Source: a bacterium
Lineage (GTDB): Bacteria > Armatimonadota > Zipacnadia > Zipacnadales > Zipacnadaceae
Reading direction: 5' to 3'
NCBI GenBank assembly: GCA_030603495.1
Contig: JAUVXR010000016.1
Span: forward strand, 1 to 59,108
Length of the DNA: 59,108 nucleotides
Part shown: positions 8,644 through 16,860 of the stretch, piece by piece
Layout: each line of letters starts with the position of its first letter
Numbering within the stretch: position 1 is the stretch's first letter
Notes under the pieces: generated by a model
What the model was told of the DNA's origin: nothing
Databases searched by the model: none
What the model saw: only the letters and a program-made list of their open reading frames with translations
Position numbers and translations under genes: made by a program

Positions 8644-8988
8644 ATGCCAACTAATGGCTTAAAGATTCGAAGCGGTGATCAGGTTATCGTGATTGCCGGC
8701 AAGGATAAGTCGTACCGCGGCAGTCCGCGTCGGGGGCGAGTCATCGGCGTCCTCCCCAAGGAGAAGCGCGTGATCGTGGACGGCGTGAATGTTCTGAAGC
8801 GAGCGGTGCGCCAGTCCCAGAAGGTACGCCAGGGCGGGATTATTGAAAGCCCTGGGCCGATCAATGTCTCGAACGTGATGTTAGTCTGCCCGGCGTGTGA
8901 TAAGCCGACGCGGGTGGGTTACCGCAGGCGGGAGGACGGTCGCAAGGTCCGAGTTTGCCGGAAGTGTCACACGGATATTGACGAATAA
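8644..8988 (+). CDS. rplX: Large ribosomal subunit protein L24, zinc-binding form
   Basis: This 114-residue protein has the N-terminal KOW motif (IRSGDQVIVIAGKDKSYRG), typical of L24, an assembly initiator of the 50S subunit. The C-terminal part contains VCPACDKPTRVG and RVCRKCH, two CxxC pairs that would bind zinc. Many L24 proteins have lost these cysteines. AAGGAG lies 8 bases before ATG 8644. The 74-base gap after rplN holds no clear signal. Confidence 0.95.
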   Translation: MPTNGLKIRSGDQVIVIAGKDKSYRGSPRRGRVIGVLPKEKRVIVDGVNVLKRAVRQSQKVRQGGIIESPGPINVSNVMLVCPACDKPTRVGYRRREDGRKVRVCRKCHTDIDE

Positions 8989-9072
8989 GAATCGAGCCGC
9001 GTCGCTGACGCTGTGCCCGGCTGGGTGGAGCGTACTCGACACGCGGCAAGTGAAAGCATAGGCCACTCAGAG

Positions 9073-9624
9073 ATGGCGGTCAAACCAAGACTCAAAGAAC
9101 TATACGAAGAGCGAGCCCGCCCACATCTTATGGAGCGTTTTGGGCACCAGAATATCTGGGAGGTGCCCAGACTCCAGAAGGTATGCGTGAGCATGGGTGT
9201 GTCCGAGGCTACGACAAATTTCGAGACGTTGGAGAAGGCCGTTCATGAGTTGGCATTGATAATTGGCCAGCGGCCCTGTATTACGCGAACTAAGCAGTCC
9301 ATCGCAGCTTTTGGCACGCGCCAGGGACAGGCTATCGGTTGCCGGGCTACGCTGCGGGGTGACCGAATGTGGGAGTTTCTGGATCGACTCTTCAACATCG
9401 CGGTGCCGCGCATTCGGGACTTCCGGGGACTGCCGCGTAGCGGCTTTGATGGCCGAGGCAACTACACTATGGGAATCAACGATCACTTGATATTCCCCGA
9501 ACTAGGCTACGATGATGTGGAAAAGACCCGAGGCCTTAGCGTTACCATAGTCACCACTGCGGAGGCCGACGACAAGGGCATAGCCTTGTTGGAGGAACTG
9601 GGGATACCGCTGGCGGGGGAGTAG
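9073..9624 (+). CDS. rplE: Large ribosomal subunit protein L5
   Basis: This 183-residue protein is L5, the 5S rRNA-binding protein of the central protuberance. Diagnostic segments are RPCITRTKQSIAAFGTRQGQ, DRLFNIAVPRIRDFRGL and GNYTMGINDHLIFPEL. The frame is open from 9013, but the extra 20 residues are unconserved and L5 proteins start near VKPRLKELYEE, so ATG 9073 is used. The preceding ribosome binding site is weak. Confidence 0.95.
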   Translation: MAVKPRLKELYEERARPHLMERFGHQNIWEVPRLQKVCVSMGVSEATTNFETLEKAVHELALIIGQRPCITRTKQSIAAFGTRQGQAIGCRATLRGDRMWEFLDRLFNIAVPRIRDFRGLPRSGFDGRGNYTMGINDHLIFPELGYDDVEKTRGLSVTIVTTAEADDKGIALLEELGIPLAGE

Positions 9625-9669
9625 CCGCGGAACGCTATTAAGATGCAATGAATCAGGAGGCACTAGTTT

Positions 9670-9855
9670 GTGGCAAAGAAATCGTGGATTGCCAAACAGA
9701 AGCGGGAGCCGAAATTCAGCACGCGGGCGTACAACCGCTGTGCGCTGTGTGGACGACGACGTGGTTATCTGCGCAAGTTCGGCATATGTCGTGTTTGCTT
9801 CCGCGAAAACGCTTTGGCTGGGAATATTCCGGGGATAACAAAATCGAGCTGGTAG
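9670..9855 (+). CDS. rpsN: Small ribosomal subunit protein S14, type Z (zinc form)
   Basis: This 61-residue protein is the short S14 form. It carries [27 protein letters not shown], with four cysteines in two CxxC pairs that bind zinc, and ends in the typical [11 protein letters not shown]. The long zinc-free S14 of proteobacteria is about 100 residues, so this is the ancestral S14Z. It starts at GTG 9670 with AGGAGG at 9655-9660, 9 bases upstream. It lies between rplE and rpsH as usual. Confidence 0.97.
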   Translation: MAKKSWIAKQKREPKFSTRAYNRCALCGRRRGYLRKFGICRVCFRENALAGNIPGITKSSW

Positions 9856-9932
9856 ATAGATGCCCACCCGTGAGTATGTGGAGCGTCGGCATGGCCGCAG
9901 GAGCATAGTAGGAGTTACTGAGGAGGTAAGTG

Positions 9933-10328
9933 ATGGGTGTTGTAACCGATCCAATCGCAAATATGCTGGTCCAGGTGAAGAATGCATGTACGGCGCAGCA
10001 TACCAGCGTGGATGTGCCGCTATCTCAGATGAAGATGGCCATTGCCAAGATTCTGCACCGGGAGGGGTACGTACGCGGCTTTCAGCTCGTGAATCGCGGC
10101 CGTGCTCTGCGTATTCGTCTGAAATACGATGAGTACCGTCACTCGGTCCTGTCCGGCGTCAAGCGCATCAGCAAGCCAGGTCGGCGGGTATATGCCGGGA
10201 AAGACGAGTTGGGCCGGGTGCTGGACGGGATCGGGCTGGCCATTATCTCGACCAGCCAGGGCATCATAACCGACGAGGAGGCTAGGCAGCGCGGCGTTGG
10301 TGGCGAGGTTATCTGCCACGTTTGGTAG
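9933..10328 (+). CDS. rpsH: Small ribosomal subunit protein S8
   Basis: This 131-residue protein is S8, a central-domain 16S rRNA binder and, in some bacteria, the spc-operon repressor. TDPIANMLVQVKNA and the C-terminal STSQGIITDEEARQRGVGGEVICHVW are clear signatures. AGGAGG at 9921-9926 is 6 bases before ATG 9933 and 3 before the in-frame GTG 9930, so ATG 9933 is preferred. Confidence 0.96.
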   Translation: MGVVTDPIANMLVQVKNACTAQHTSVDVPLSQMKMAIAKILHREGYVRGFQLVNRGRALRIRLKYDEYRHSVLSGVKRISKPGRRVYAGKDELGRVLDGIGLAIISTSQGIITDEEARQRGVGGEVICHVW

Positions 10329-10372
10329 GTGCAAGTGCGAAGCACAGCCGACTCAAGGGGCGAATAAATAGG

Positions 10373-10936
10373 ATGTCACGGGTAGGACAGGCACCAATTG
10401 ACATACCGGACCAAGTCGAGGTGAAACTCGATGCGGGTACTATAAAGATCAAGGGACCAAAGGGCGAGTTGTCCCAGCAGCTGCCGGGGGATATTAGCGC
10501 TGAGGTCACAGATGATCAGATCGTGGTGACTCGTCCCACCAACCAGAGGCAGCACCGCTCCCTGCACGGCCTTAGCCGCGCGTTGGTTGCTAATATGGTC
10601 CAGGGGGTCACCACCGGCTTCGAGAAGCGGCTGGAAGTACAGGGCGTGGGCTATCGGGCTTCGATGGAGGGCAACAACCTGCGACTCTATGTGGGTTTCT
10701 CGCATGATGTGACCGTCGAGCCGGTAGCAGGTGTGGAAATCTCAACTGAGGGCAACAACCTGATTGTCGTCCAGGGCGCCGACAAGCAGAGAGTTGGGCA
10801 GGTAGCGGCCAACATTCGGGCCGTGCGCCCAGTTGGCCCGTACTGGGCCAAGGGCACGCGCTGGCGTGGAATCAAGTACGCTGACGAGCAGCCCCGGCGG
10901 AAGGCCGGCAAGCAGGCGAAAATCGGCGTGGAATGA
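10373..10936 (+). CDS. rplF: Large ribosomal subunit protein L6
   Basis: At 187 residues this is L6, near the factor-binding GTPase centre. It begins SRVGQAPIDIP, has the two-fold repeated domain with GTIKIKGPKGEL and NLIVVQGADKQRVGQ, and ends in GIKYADEQPRRKAGK, all typical. The open frame extends back to 10322 across the rpsH end, but those residues are unconserved. The start MSRVGQ at 10373 matches L6 homologues. Confidence 0.96.
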   Translation: MSRVGQAPIDIPDQVEVKLDAGTIKIKGPKGELSQQLPGDISAEVTDDQIVVTRPTNQRQHRSLHGLSRALVANMVQGVTTGFEKRLEVQGVGYRASMEGNNLRLYVGFSHDVTVEPVAGVEISTEGNNLIVVQGADKQRVGQVAANIRAVRPVGPYWAKGTRWRGIKYADEQPRRKAGKQAKIGVE

Positions 10937-10978
10937 TGCTGGGGCGGCTCAGGCAGTTCGCAGTAGGAAAGATCAACC

Positions 10979-11347
10979 GTGAGCATAGAGCGAGATAGAA
11001 GAGTAGGGCGTCGGCGTCGCCAATTGCGGGGGCGAGCTAAGGTTCTGGGCACTGCCCAGCGCCCCCGGCTGTGTGTAACCAAAAGCTTGAGGCACATCTA
11101 CGCGCAGATAATTGATGACTATCGGGGGCATACCCTGACGGCGGCTAGCACTCGGGATCAAGACATAGCCAAGAGTCTGTCGAGCACCGCCAACGCCGAG
11201 GCGGCGGCTGCGGTAGGCAAAGCTATTGCCCAGCGGGCACTTGAGCAAGGCGTTGACCGGGTAGTATTCGACCGGGCGGGGTGGCCGTATCACGGGAAGG
11301 TAGCGGCGCTGGCTGAAGCAGCGCGTGAGGCGGGGCTCAGATTCTAG
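10979..11347 (+). CDS. rplR: Large ribosomal subunit protein L18
   Basis: This 122-residue protein is L18, which binds 5S rRNA together with L5. The basic N terminus ([20 protein letters not shown]), [20 protein letters not shown] and the C-terminal [21 protein letters not shown] are all characteristic. It starts at GTG 10979 after an AGGAAAG site. The next genes would normally be rpsE and rpmD, but here only 99 bases separate its stop from rplO. Confidence 0.95.
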   Translation: MSIERDRRVGRRRRQLRGRAKVLGTAQRPRLCVTKSLRHIYAQIIDDYRGHTLTAASTRDQDIAKSLSSTANAEAAAAVGKAIAQRALEQGVDRVVFDRAGWPYHGKVAALAEAAREAGLRF

Positions 11348-11446
11348 GATTCTCTACTATCACACAGGGCTCCCGCCCTCCATCAGGGCACAAGAGGCGT
11401 GCCGCAGTAGCAAGTGTAGGCGATGTATCACGAAAAGAGAGCTGTT

Positions 11447-11905
11447 ATGGACCTAGGCCAACTTAAACCCAATAGGGACAGACAGAAGTCCCGCAAGCGC
11501 CGGGGCCGGGGAATTGCCGCCGGTGCCGGCAAGACCGGCGGGCGCGGGCAGAATGGCCAGAAGCAGCGCTTTAGTATCAAGCGCGGCTTCGAAGGAGGCC
11601 AGACGCCTCTGTACCGGCGGATTCCCAAGCTGCGCGGTCAGACTAACAAGGCGCAGAACATCGGCATCTTCCGTAAGGAGTGGAGCGTAATCAACGTCGG
11701 GCAACTGGCGCAATTCCCGGAGGGGGCCGAGGTGTCGCCGCAGCTCTTGCTGGAGAGCGGGTTAGTGGCTAAGCTGCGGGATGGGCTGAAGGTCCTAGGT
11801 GAGGGCGAGCTGAGGCGTGGGCTCACCGTGAGGGCCCATGCTTTCAGCAAATCGGCCCGAGACAAGATTGAGGAAGCCGGGGGAACAGTGGAGGTCATTG
11901 ACTGA
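11447..11905 (+). CDS. rplO: Large ribosomal subunit protein L15
   Basis: This 152-residue protein is L15, a late-assembly 50S protein. It has the glycine- and arginine-rich N terminus (RKRRGRGIAAGAGKTGGRGQ) and KLRGQTNKAQNIG, and ends with AHAFSKSARDKIEEAGG. The frame opens at 11423, but ATG 11447 gives the typical N terminus and follows an AAGAGAG site. Its stop overlaps the secY start by one base (TGATG), implying coupled translation. Confidence 0.94.
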   Translation: MDLGQLKPNRDRQKSRKRRGRGIAAGAGKTGGRGQNGQKQRFSIKRGFEGGQTPLYRRIPKLRGQTNKAQNIGIFRKEWSVINVGQLAQFPEGAEVSPQLLLESGLVAKLRDGLKVLGEGELRRGLTVRAHAFSKSARDKIEEAGGTVEVID

Positions 11906-13248
11906 TGAAGGAGCGGTTGGGCAGCCTGGCGCAGGCAATGAAGCTTCCCGATGTGCGCAAGCGCGTGCTATTCGTGATGTATATGTTCGCTGTGTACGTC
12001 GCCTGCGCGCATGTACCGCTGCCCGGGGTCAATCGCGAGGCGATTGAGCAGCTCTTCTCCGGCGCCTTTGGAGGCGGCATCGGCGGCCTGCTCAACGCAT
12101 TCGCCGGCGGGTCGCTGAAGCGCTTTTCGGTCCTAGCTCTGGGGATTATGCCCTACATTACCGCTTCGATTATTTTCCAGTTGCTGGTGATGGCGGTACC
12201 AGCTCTGGAACAACTCCAAAAAGAAGGCGAATGGGGACAGCGCAAGATCCGGGAGTGGACCAAGTATACCACGGTGGGCATTTGCGTGTTGCAGGGCTTT
12301 GGTATGATCGGTCTTTTTGGGTCGGTCGGAGGTGTGACGGGCGGTTCGTTGATCGCTGTGTTCAATGTTACGATGCTGGTCGCGGGTACGGTCTTCTTGA
12401 TGTACATTGGTGACCAGATCACCGAGAAGGGCATCGGTCAGGGCGTGTCTTTGATAATCTTCGTGGGCATAATGACAGCGCTGCCTGAGCAATTGGCAAA
12501 CACAGTGCAAATGATGATGGGCGGACAGATCGGGGTTAGCAACGTCCTGTTTCTGGTAATTATCTTTGTGGGGACGATCTACTTCATCATCAAGGTGCAG
12601 CAGGCTGAGCGCAAGATTCCAGTACAGTATGCCAAGCGAGTCCGGGGCACGCGGGTCTACGGCGGCCAGAGCAGCTACTTGCCGCTGCGGGTCAACCAGG
12701 CGGGCGTAATGCCGATTATCTTTGCCATCGCGGTGATTATGTTCCCCGCGCAGATTGGGGGGTTCTTGCTCAACGATAATGTAGTGCAAGGCATCGCCCG
12801 TATTGGACTTGCCGAAGACACTGTCCGTAACGCCATCCACACGATGATTACCTTTACTAATGTGAGCGAAGCAAATCACTTCGCTTCGTTTCTGTACTTC
12901 CTCTTGGTAGTACTGTTCACGTACTTCTATACCGCCGTTACGTTCAACCCAGAGCAGATCGCCGAGAACTTGCAGAAAAATGGTGGGGCTGTGCCCGGAA
13001 TTCGCCCGGGCGAGAAGACCCGCGATTACCTGGACAAGATTCTCTATCGCATAACCCTGGCGGGAGCACTTTTCTTGGGCGTGGTCGCTTTGATGCAGTA
13101 CTATGTGTCGCCGATCACGGGTGTCCAGAGCTTCACATTGGTGGGCGGGACCTCGGTGCTGATCATTGTCGGTGTAGCCCTGGATACCATGCAACAGATT
13201 GAAGCGCAGCTGCTGATGCGCCATTACCGCGGATTCTTGCACGCCTAG
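11905..13248 (+). CDS. secY: Protein translocase subunit SecY
   Basis: This 447-residue protein is the ten-helix channel core of the Sec translocon. Conserved parts include LGIMPYITASIIFQLL in the second transmembrane region, the cytoplasmic loop RKIPVQYAKRVRG, YLPLRVNQAGVMPIIFA, and NGGAVPGIRPGEKTRDYL before the last helices. It places secreted and membrane proteins, including those encoded elsewhere in this window, in or across the inner membrane. The ATG overlaps the rplO stop by one base. Confidence 0.97.
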   Translation: MKERLGSLAQAMKLPDVRKRVLFVMYMFAVYVACAHVPLPGVNREAIEQLFSGAFGGGIGGLLNAFAGGSLKRFSVLALGIMPYITASIIFQLLVMAVPALEQLQKEGEWGQRKIREWTKYTTVGICVLQGFGMIGLFGSVGGVTGGSLIAVFNVTMLVAGTVFLMYIGDQITEKGIGQGVSLIIFVGIMTALPEQLANTVQMMMGGQIGVSNVLFLVIIFVGTIYFIIKVQQAERKIPVQYAKRVRGTRVYGGQSSYLPLRVNQAGVMPIIFAIAVIMFPAQIGGFLLNDNVVQGIARIGLAEDTVRNAIHTMITFTNVSEANHFASFLYFLLVVLFTYFYTAVTFNPEQIAENLQKNGGAVPGIRPGEKTRDYLDKILYRITLAGALFLGVVALMQYYVSPITGVQSFTLVGGTSVLIIVGVALDTMQQIEAQLLMRHYRGFLHA

Positions 13249-13310
13249 GCAATATTCCTTATGAGGCTGCCGTTACGTGGTGCGTGAGTTGAGGAAGGAA
13301 TGCCCGCTAT

Positions 13311-13976
13311 ATGCCGCAGCAAGATTTGATAATACTCGGAGCACCCGGCGCGGGCAAGGGCACTCACGCCGAGTACCTAAAAAAACACATGGCCTACGTC
13401 CACATGTCCACTGGGGATATCCTGCGGGTAGCGGTGGCCGGCCAGACGGAACTGGGCAAGCAGGCGCAGGTACATATGGATGCGGGTGCGTTGGTGCCTG
13501 ACGAGCTGGTCATTGACCTGGTCCGGGAGCAAATGGCTGAGCTGGGCTCGGGTGTTCACTACCTGTTGGACGGTTTTCCGCGCACCGTCGCCCAGGCTGA
13601 GGCGCTGGCGGGAATTGTAGCAGCCCTAGGCCGCCCCCAGCCGCTGGTGATATATCTCGCGGTCAGCGACGAGGAAGTCGTACACCGGCTGGGAGGCCGG
13701 CGCATGTGTGGTAGTTGTGGTGCGATCTATAACCTGTATCGCGACGGATTGGATGCCGGCGATAGATGCCCGGCGTGCGCGGGTGAACTGTACTTGCGCA
13801 GCGACGATCGCCGCGAGGCCATCTTGAACCGGCTGGAGGTCTATAAACAGCAGACCCAGCCGCTGATTGACTACTATCAGCAGCGGCGCCGGCTGGTTAA
13901 CGTTGACGGTGAGCAGGGCCAGCAGCAGGCAAGTGAGCAGGTGGCCAGGTTGGCGCGGGGAGAATCGGGCGACTGA
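13311..13976 (+). CDS. adk: Adenylate kinase, zinc-lid long form
   Basis: This 221-residue enzyme interconverts ATP plus AMP and two ADP. The P-loop GAPGAGKGT is at residues 10-18, STGDILR binds AMP, and DGFPRT follows. The lid carries RMCGSCGAIYN and CPACAGELY, four cysteines that form the structural zinc site seen in Gram-positive and many thermophilic enzymes. The gene sits in its usual place between secY and map, and its TGA overlaps the map ATG by one base. Confidence 0.97.
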   Translation: MPQQDLIILGAPGAGKGTHAEYLKKHMAYVHMSTGDILRVAVAGQTELGKQAQVHMDAGALVPDELVIDLVREQMAELGSGVHYLLDGFPRTVAQAEALAGIVAALGRPQPLVIYLAVSDEEVVHRLGGRRMCGSCGAIYNLYRDGLDAGDRCPACAGELYLRSDDRREAILNRLEVYKQQTQPLIDYYQQRRRLVNVDGEQGQQQASEQVARLARGESGD

Positions 13977-14791
13977 TGATGCCTGCTGCCAAGCGGCGAG
14001 GGAGGGCAGTAGCGCGACGTACGGCGGCGGAATTAGACAAGCTCAAGGCGGCCGGCCAGATTGTGGGAGAGACCTTGGCACTGGTGCGGCAGCAGATTGT
14101 AGCAGGCGTAACTGGTGTGGAGCTTGACAGACTGGCTGAGGAGCATATTCGGACTCGCGGCGCGGTACCATCGTTCAAGGGTTACCGCGGCTATCCGGCC
14201 GCTACCTGTATCGAAGTTGATGATATAGTAGTGCACGGCATTCCTAACGAGATGCCGCTGAAGCCCGGGCAGATTGTTGGGGTAGATATGGGTGCTTACT
14301 ACCAGGGCTTCCACGGCGATGCCACGATTTGTGTAGTGGTGGGTGAGGCCGATGCGGAGCAAGAGCGCCTGTTGGAGGCGGTTGAGGGCAGCTTGAGGGC
14401 GGGGATGGGACAAGCGTGGGCTGGCAAGCAACTTCAAGAGATATCGAAGGCCATTGAGGGATATGCACAAGCGCGGGGCTACAGTATAGTGCAGCAACTA
14501 GTGGGCCATGGAATCGGGCAGGAGATGCATGAGCCGCCTCAGATCCCGAACTTTTTCAGTACGGGAGAATTTGCAGACTATGAAATAGTCCTGCAACCGG
14601 GTATGATCCTGGCCATTGAGCCAATGGTCAACGCTGGTAGCCCGGAGGTGCGGGTGGATGATGATGGGTGGACCGTGCGCACGGCGGATGGTGGCCCCTC
14701 GGTGCACCTTGAACATACCATTGCCGTGACCGAATCAGAACCGCTCATTTTGACATTGGCTGAAGGGGCTAAGTATCTGTCTGATGCGTAA
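13976..14791 (+). CDS. map: Methionine aminopeptidase, type I
   Basis: This 271-residue enzyme removes the initiator methionine from nascent proteins. The dinuclear metal site is visible: [15 protein letters not shown] gives the two aspartates, [12 protein letters not shown] a histidine, AIEPM a glutamate, and LEHTIAV the last glutamate. VVHGIPNE supplies the substrate-contacting histidine. The N-terminal 12 or so residues are a basic extension, and a start at ATG 13979 is equally possible. It overlaps infA by 8 bases. Confidence 0.96.
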   Translation: MMPAAKRRGRAVARRTAAELDKLKAAGQIVGETLALVRQQIVAGVTGVELDRLAEEHIRTRGAVPSFKGYRGYPAATCIEVDDIVVHGIPNEMPLKPGQIVGVDMGAYYQGFHGDATICVVVGEADAEQERLLEAVEGSLRAGMGQAWAGKQLQEISKAIEGYAQARGYSIVQQLVGHGIGQEMHEPPQIPNFFSTGEFADYEIVLQPGMILAIEPMVNAGSPEVRVDDDGWTVRTADGGPSVHLEHTIAVTESEPLILTLAEGAKYLSDA

Positions 14792-15017
14792 AGAATCGAG
14801 TCTGCGTGATAAGAAGATCCGGGTGATCGGCCGAGTTGTTGAGAAGCTGCCCAATGCCCAGTTCAGCGTAGAACTGGAAACCGGCCATCGGGTGCTCGCG
14901 CATCTCTCGGGCAAGATGCGTACTCATTACATTCGGATTATGTCTGGCGACAAAGTCACCGTGGAGTTGTCGCCATACGATTTGACTCGAGCCCGGATCA
15001 CCTGGTTGCACAAGTAG
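14784..15017 (+). CDS. infA: Translation initiation factor IF-1
   Basis: This 77-residue OB-fold protein binds the ribosomal A site during initiation. Family stretches are [55 protein letters not shown]. Its ATG lies inside the last codons of map. It is directly followed by rpmJ, the usual map-infA-rpmJ-rpsM order. Confidence 0.95.
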   Translation: MRKESSLRDKKIRVIGRVVEKLPNAQFSVELETGHRVLAHLSGKMRTHYIRIMSGDKVTVELSPYDLTRARITWLHK

Positions 15018-15101
15018 GCAAGACTGCCACGACTTACGTGAGCAGCACGGGAGTGTGGTGGGAGCTGAGGGACCTTGCCAGGCGTCGAGGAGAGATGTCG
15101 T

Positions 15102-15215
15102 GTGAAAGTCAGTGCTTCGGTAAAAAAGCGGTGTGACAAGTGCAAGATCGTGCGGCGGCGCGGGCGGGTATACGTGATCTGCGACAACCCGCGGCACAAA
15201 CAGCGCCAAGGCTGA
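15102..15215 (+). CDS. rpmJ: Large ribosomal subunit protein L36, zinc form
   Basis: This is a 37-residue protein. It reads [20 protein letters not shown], then [17 protein letters not shown]. The Cys-x2-Cys, Cys and His ligands (CDKC, ICDNPRH) form the zinc ribbon of L36. It starts at GTG 15102 with GAGGAGAG about 7 bases upstream and ends at TGA 15213-15215, 18 bases before rpsM. The position between infA and rpsM is canonical. Confidence 0.96.
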   Translation: MKVSASVKKRCDKCKIVRRRGRVYVICDNPRHKQRQG

Positions 15216-15233
15216 TCCAAGGAGGCCACAGCG

Positions 15234-15617
15234 GTGCCCAGGATTGTCGGCGTTGATCTACCCAGAGACAAGCCAATCGCCATTGCTCTCACCTATATCC
15301 ACGGGGTTGGGCGAACCAGCGCAATCCGGATTGTGGAAGATGCGGGCATTGACCCCACTACGCGAATGCGTGATATTACCGAGCAAGATGCAGCGAAGCT
15401 GCGCGAAATCATCGATCGCGATTACTCCATTGAGGGCGAGAAACGGCGGGATGTACAGGCCAACATCCAGCGCTTGATGGAGATCGGCTCATATCGCGGC
15501 ATCCGCCACCGCCGGGGGCTGCCTGTGCGTGGTCAGCGGACCAAGACCAACGCGCGCACCCGTAAGGGTAGGAAGAAGACGGTGGCAGGGCGGAGGAGAG
15601 CGCCTGGGGCCAAGTAA
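15234..15617 (+). CDS. rpsM: Small ribosomal subunit protein S13
   Basis: This 127-residue protein is S13 of the 30S head, which contacts tRNA and the 50S subunit. [28 protein letters not shown] and [20 protein letters not shown] are hallmark segments, followed by the basic tail [15 protein letters not shown]. It starts at GTG 15234 with AAGGAGG upstream. It opens the alpha-type part of the cluster. Confidence 0.97.
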   Translation: MPRIVGVDLPRDKPIAIALTYIHGVGRTSAIRIVEDAGIDPTTRMRDITEQDAAKLREIIDRDYSIEGEKRRDVQANIQRLMEIGSYRGIRHRRGLPVRGQRTKTNARTRKGRKKTVAGRRRAPGAK

Positions 15618-15665
15618 CGGCGCTTGGTTAGGTTATCAAGCCGCTTGTCTAAGGAGGCGAAAGCA

Positions 15666-16061
15666 ATGCGACGTGGTGAATCGAATGTGCGCCGCCGCCG
15701 GAAGGGGAGAACACAAGTACCCCACGGACGTGCGTACATCAGGTCTACTTTCAACAATACCATTGTCACGATAACCGATCCGGAGGGCAACGCCCTGTGC
15801 TGGGCCAGTGGTGGCACGATCGGGTTCTCTGGCACCAAGAAGGGCACAGCCTTCGCGGCGCAGTTAGCAGCGGAGAATGTTGCTCGGCAGGCTCAGGAGT
15901 ATGGGATGACACGGATAGACGTCTTTGTCAAGGGGCCGGGATCGGGTCGGGAGACGGCCATCCGCGCGTTACAAGCCGCAGGTCTAGACGTTGGTGCGAT
16001 CAAAGATGTCACACCAGTGCCTCACGACGGCTGCCGGCCCAAGAAGCGGCGGCGGGTATAG
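15666..16061 (+). CDS. rpsK: Small ribosomal subunit protein S11
   Basis: This 131-residue protein is S11 of the 30S platform. [39 protein letters not shown] and [20 protein letters not shown] are strongly conserved, and it ends [18 protein letters not shown]. The frame is open from 15624, but TAAGGAGGCG precedes ATG 15666, which gives the usual length. Confidence 0.97.
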   Translation: MRRGESNVRRRRKGRTQVPHGRAYIRSTFNNTIVTITDPEGNALCWASGGTIGFSGTKKGTAFAAQLAAENVARQAQEYGMTRIDVFVKGPGSGRETAIRALQAAGLDVGAIKDVTPVPHDGCRPKKRRRV

Positions 16062-16116
16062 GTGAGTTAGATGAGATATTTCCAGCGAGGCTTGTATTCG
16101 GAGGTGAACGGTTGTA

Positions 16117-16761
16117 ATGGCGCAGAATAGCGGGGCGGTCTGCAGGCAGTGTCGCCGGGCCGGCCAAAAACTGTTTCTCAAGGGCCAGCGGTGTTACGGC
16201 CTGAAATGTACATACGAGCGGCGGGACTATGCCCCGGGCCAACGTGGTCGGGATCGTGGCCGTGGCCGGGGCCGTCGCCGTCGCAGTGACTATGGCCGGC
16301 AGCTTGCGGAAAAACAGAAGATGTGCCGAATATACGGTGTGCGCGAACGGCAATTCCGCCGCTATGTCCACGAGGCCGAGCGGATGGCTGGGATAAGCGG
16401 GGAGAATCTGTTGCGACTGCTGGAGCGGCGGCTCGATAATGTCGTTTATCGCGCAGGCTTGGCAACCAGCCGAGCCCAGGCGCGACAGTTGATCAATCAC
16501 CGCCACTTGACGGTAAACGGAAAACCTGTCAATATCCCCTCTTACCTGGTGAATGCGGGGGAGCAGGTGGCTGTGCGGGAGAACAGCAAGGCTCTGGCGC
16601 CAATCCAGGAGGCTGCGGCAGCGACGGCCGGGGGGGGGAGCCTGTCGTGGCTGGAAGTAGATGCCGAGAACAAGTGTGTGAATGTTGTGGGCGCGCCCGT
16701 CCGCGAAGAGATTGATGTTGAGGTGGACGAGCAGCAAGTTATGGAGTTCTATTCGCGATAG
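16117..16761 (+). CDS. rpsD: Small ribosomal subunit protein S4, zinc form
   Basis: This 214-residue protein is S4, which nucleates 16S rRNA assembly. The N terminus carries CRQC at 9-12 and C26 and C31 (RCYGLKCTYE), a four-cysteine zinc site that many S4 proteins lack. An unusually arginine- and glycine-rich stretch (RGRDRGRGRGRRRR) replaces the usual short basic loop. The S4 RNA-binding domain follows, with LERRLDNVVYRAGLATSRAQ and HLTVNGKPVNIPSY. GGAGGTGA precedes ATG 16117. In E. coli S4 represses this operon; no leader is evident here. Confidence 0.95.
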   Translation: MAQNSGAVCRQCRRAGQKLFLKGQRCYGLKCTYERRDYAPGQRGRDRGRGRGRRRRSDYGRQLAEKQKMCRIYGVRERQFRRYVHEAERMAGISGENLLRLLERRLDNVVYRAGLATSRAQARQLINHRHLTVNGKPVNIPSYLVNAGEQVAVRENSKALAPIQEAAAATAGGGSLSWLEVDAENKCVNVVGAPVREEIDVEVDEQQVMEFYSR

Positions 16762-16860
16762 GAGCTGTCCAGTCAATGCTCCAAGGATGGCTGGGATGGG
16801 CCGCGTTGCTCTGCCCTGGGGCGAGGGTAGCCGCCGAAACCGAGATGAGGAGCCGGGAAT

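Noticed and set aside
11348-11446. Degenerate rpsE or rpmD remnant
   Set aside because: None of the frames in this gap shows S5 or L30 motifs; the gap holds only a short GGGC/GCCC stem.
12133-13242. Minus-strand 369-residue open frame opposite secY
   Set aside because: Antisense to secY across its whole length; His- and Gln-rich nonsense composition with no motif.
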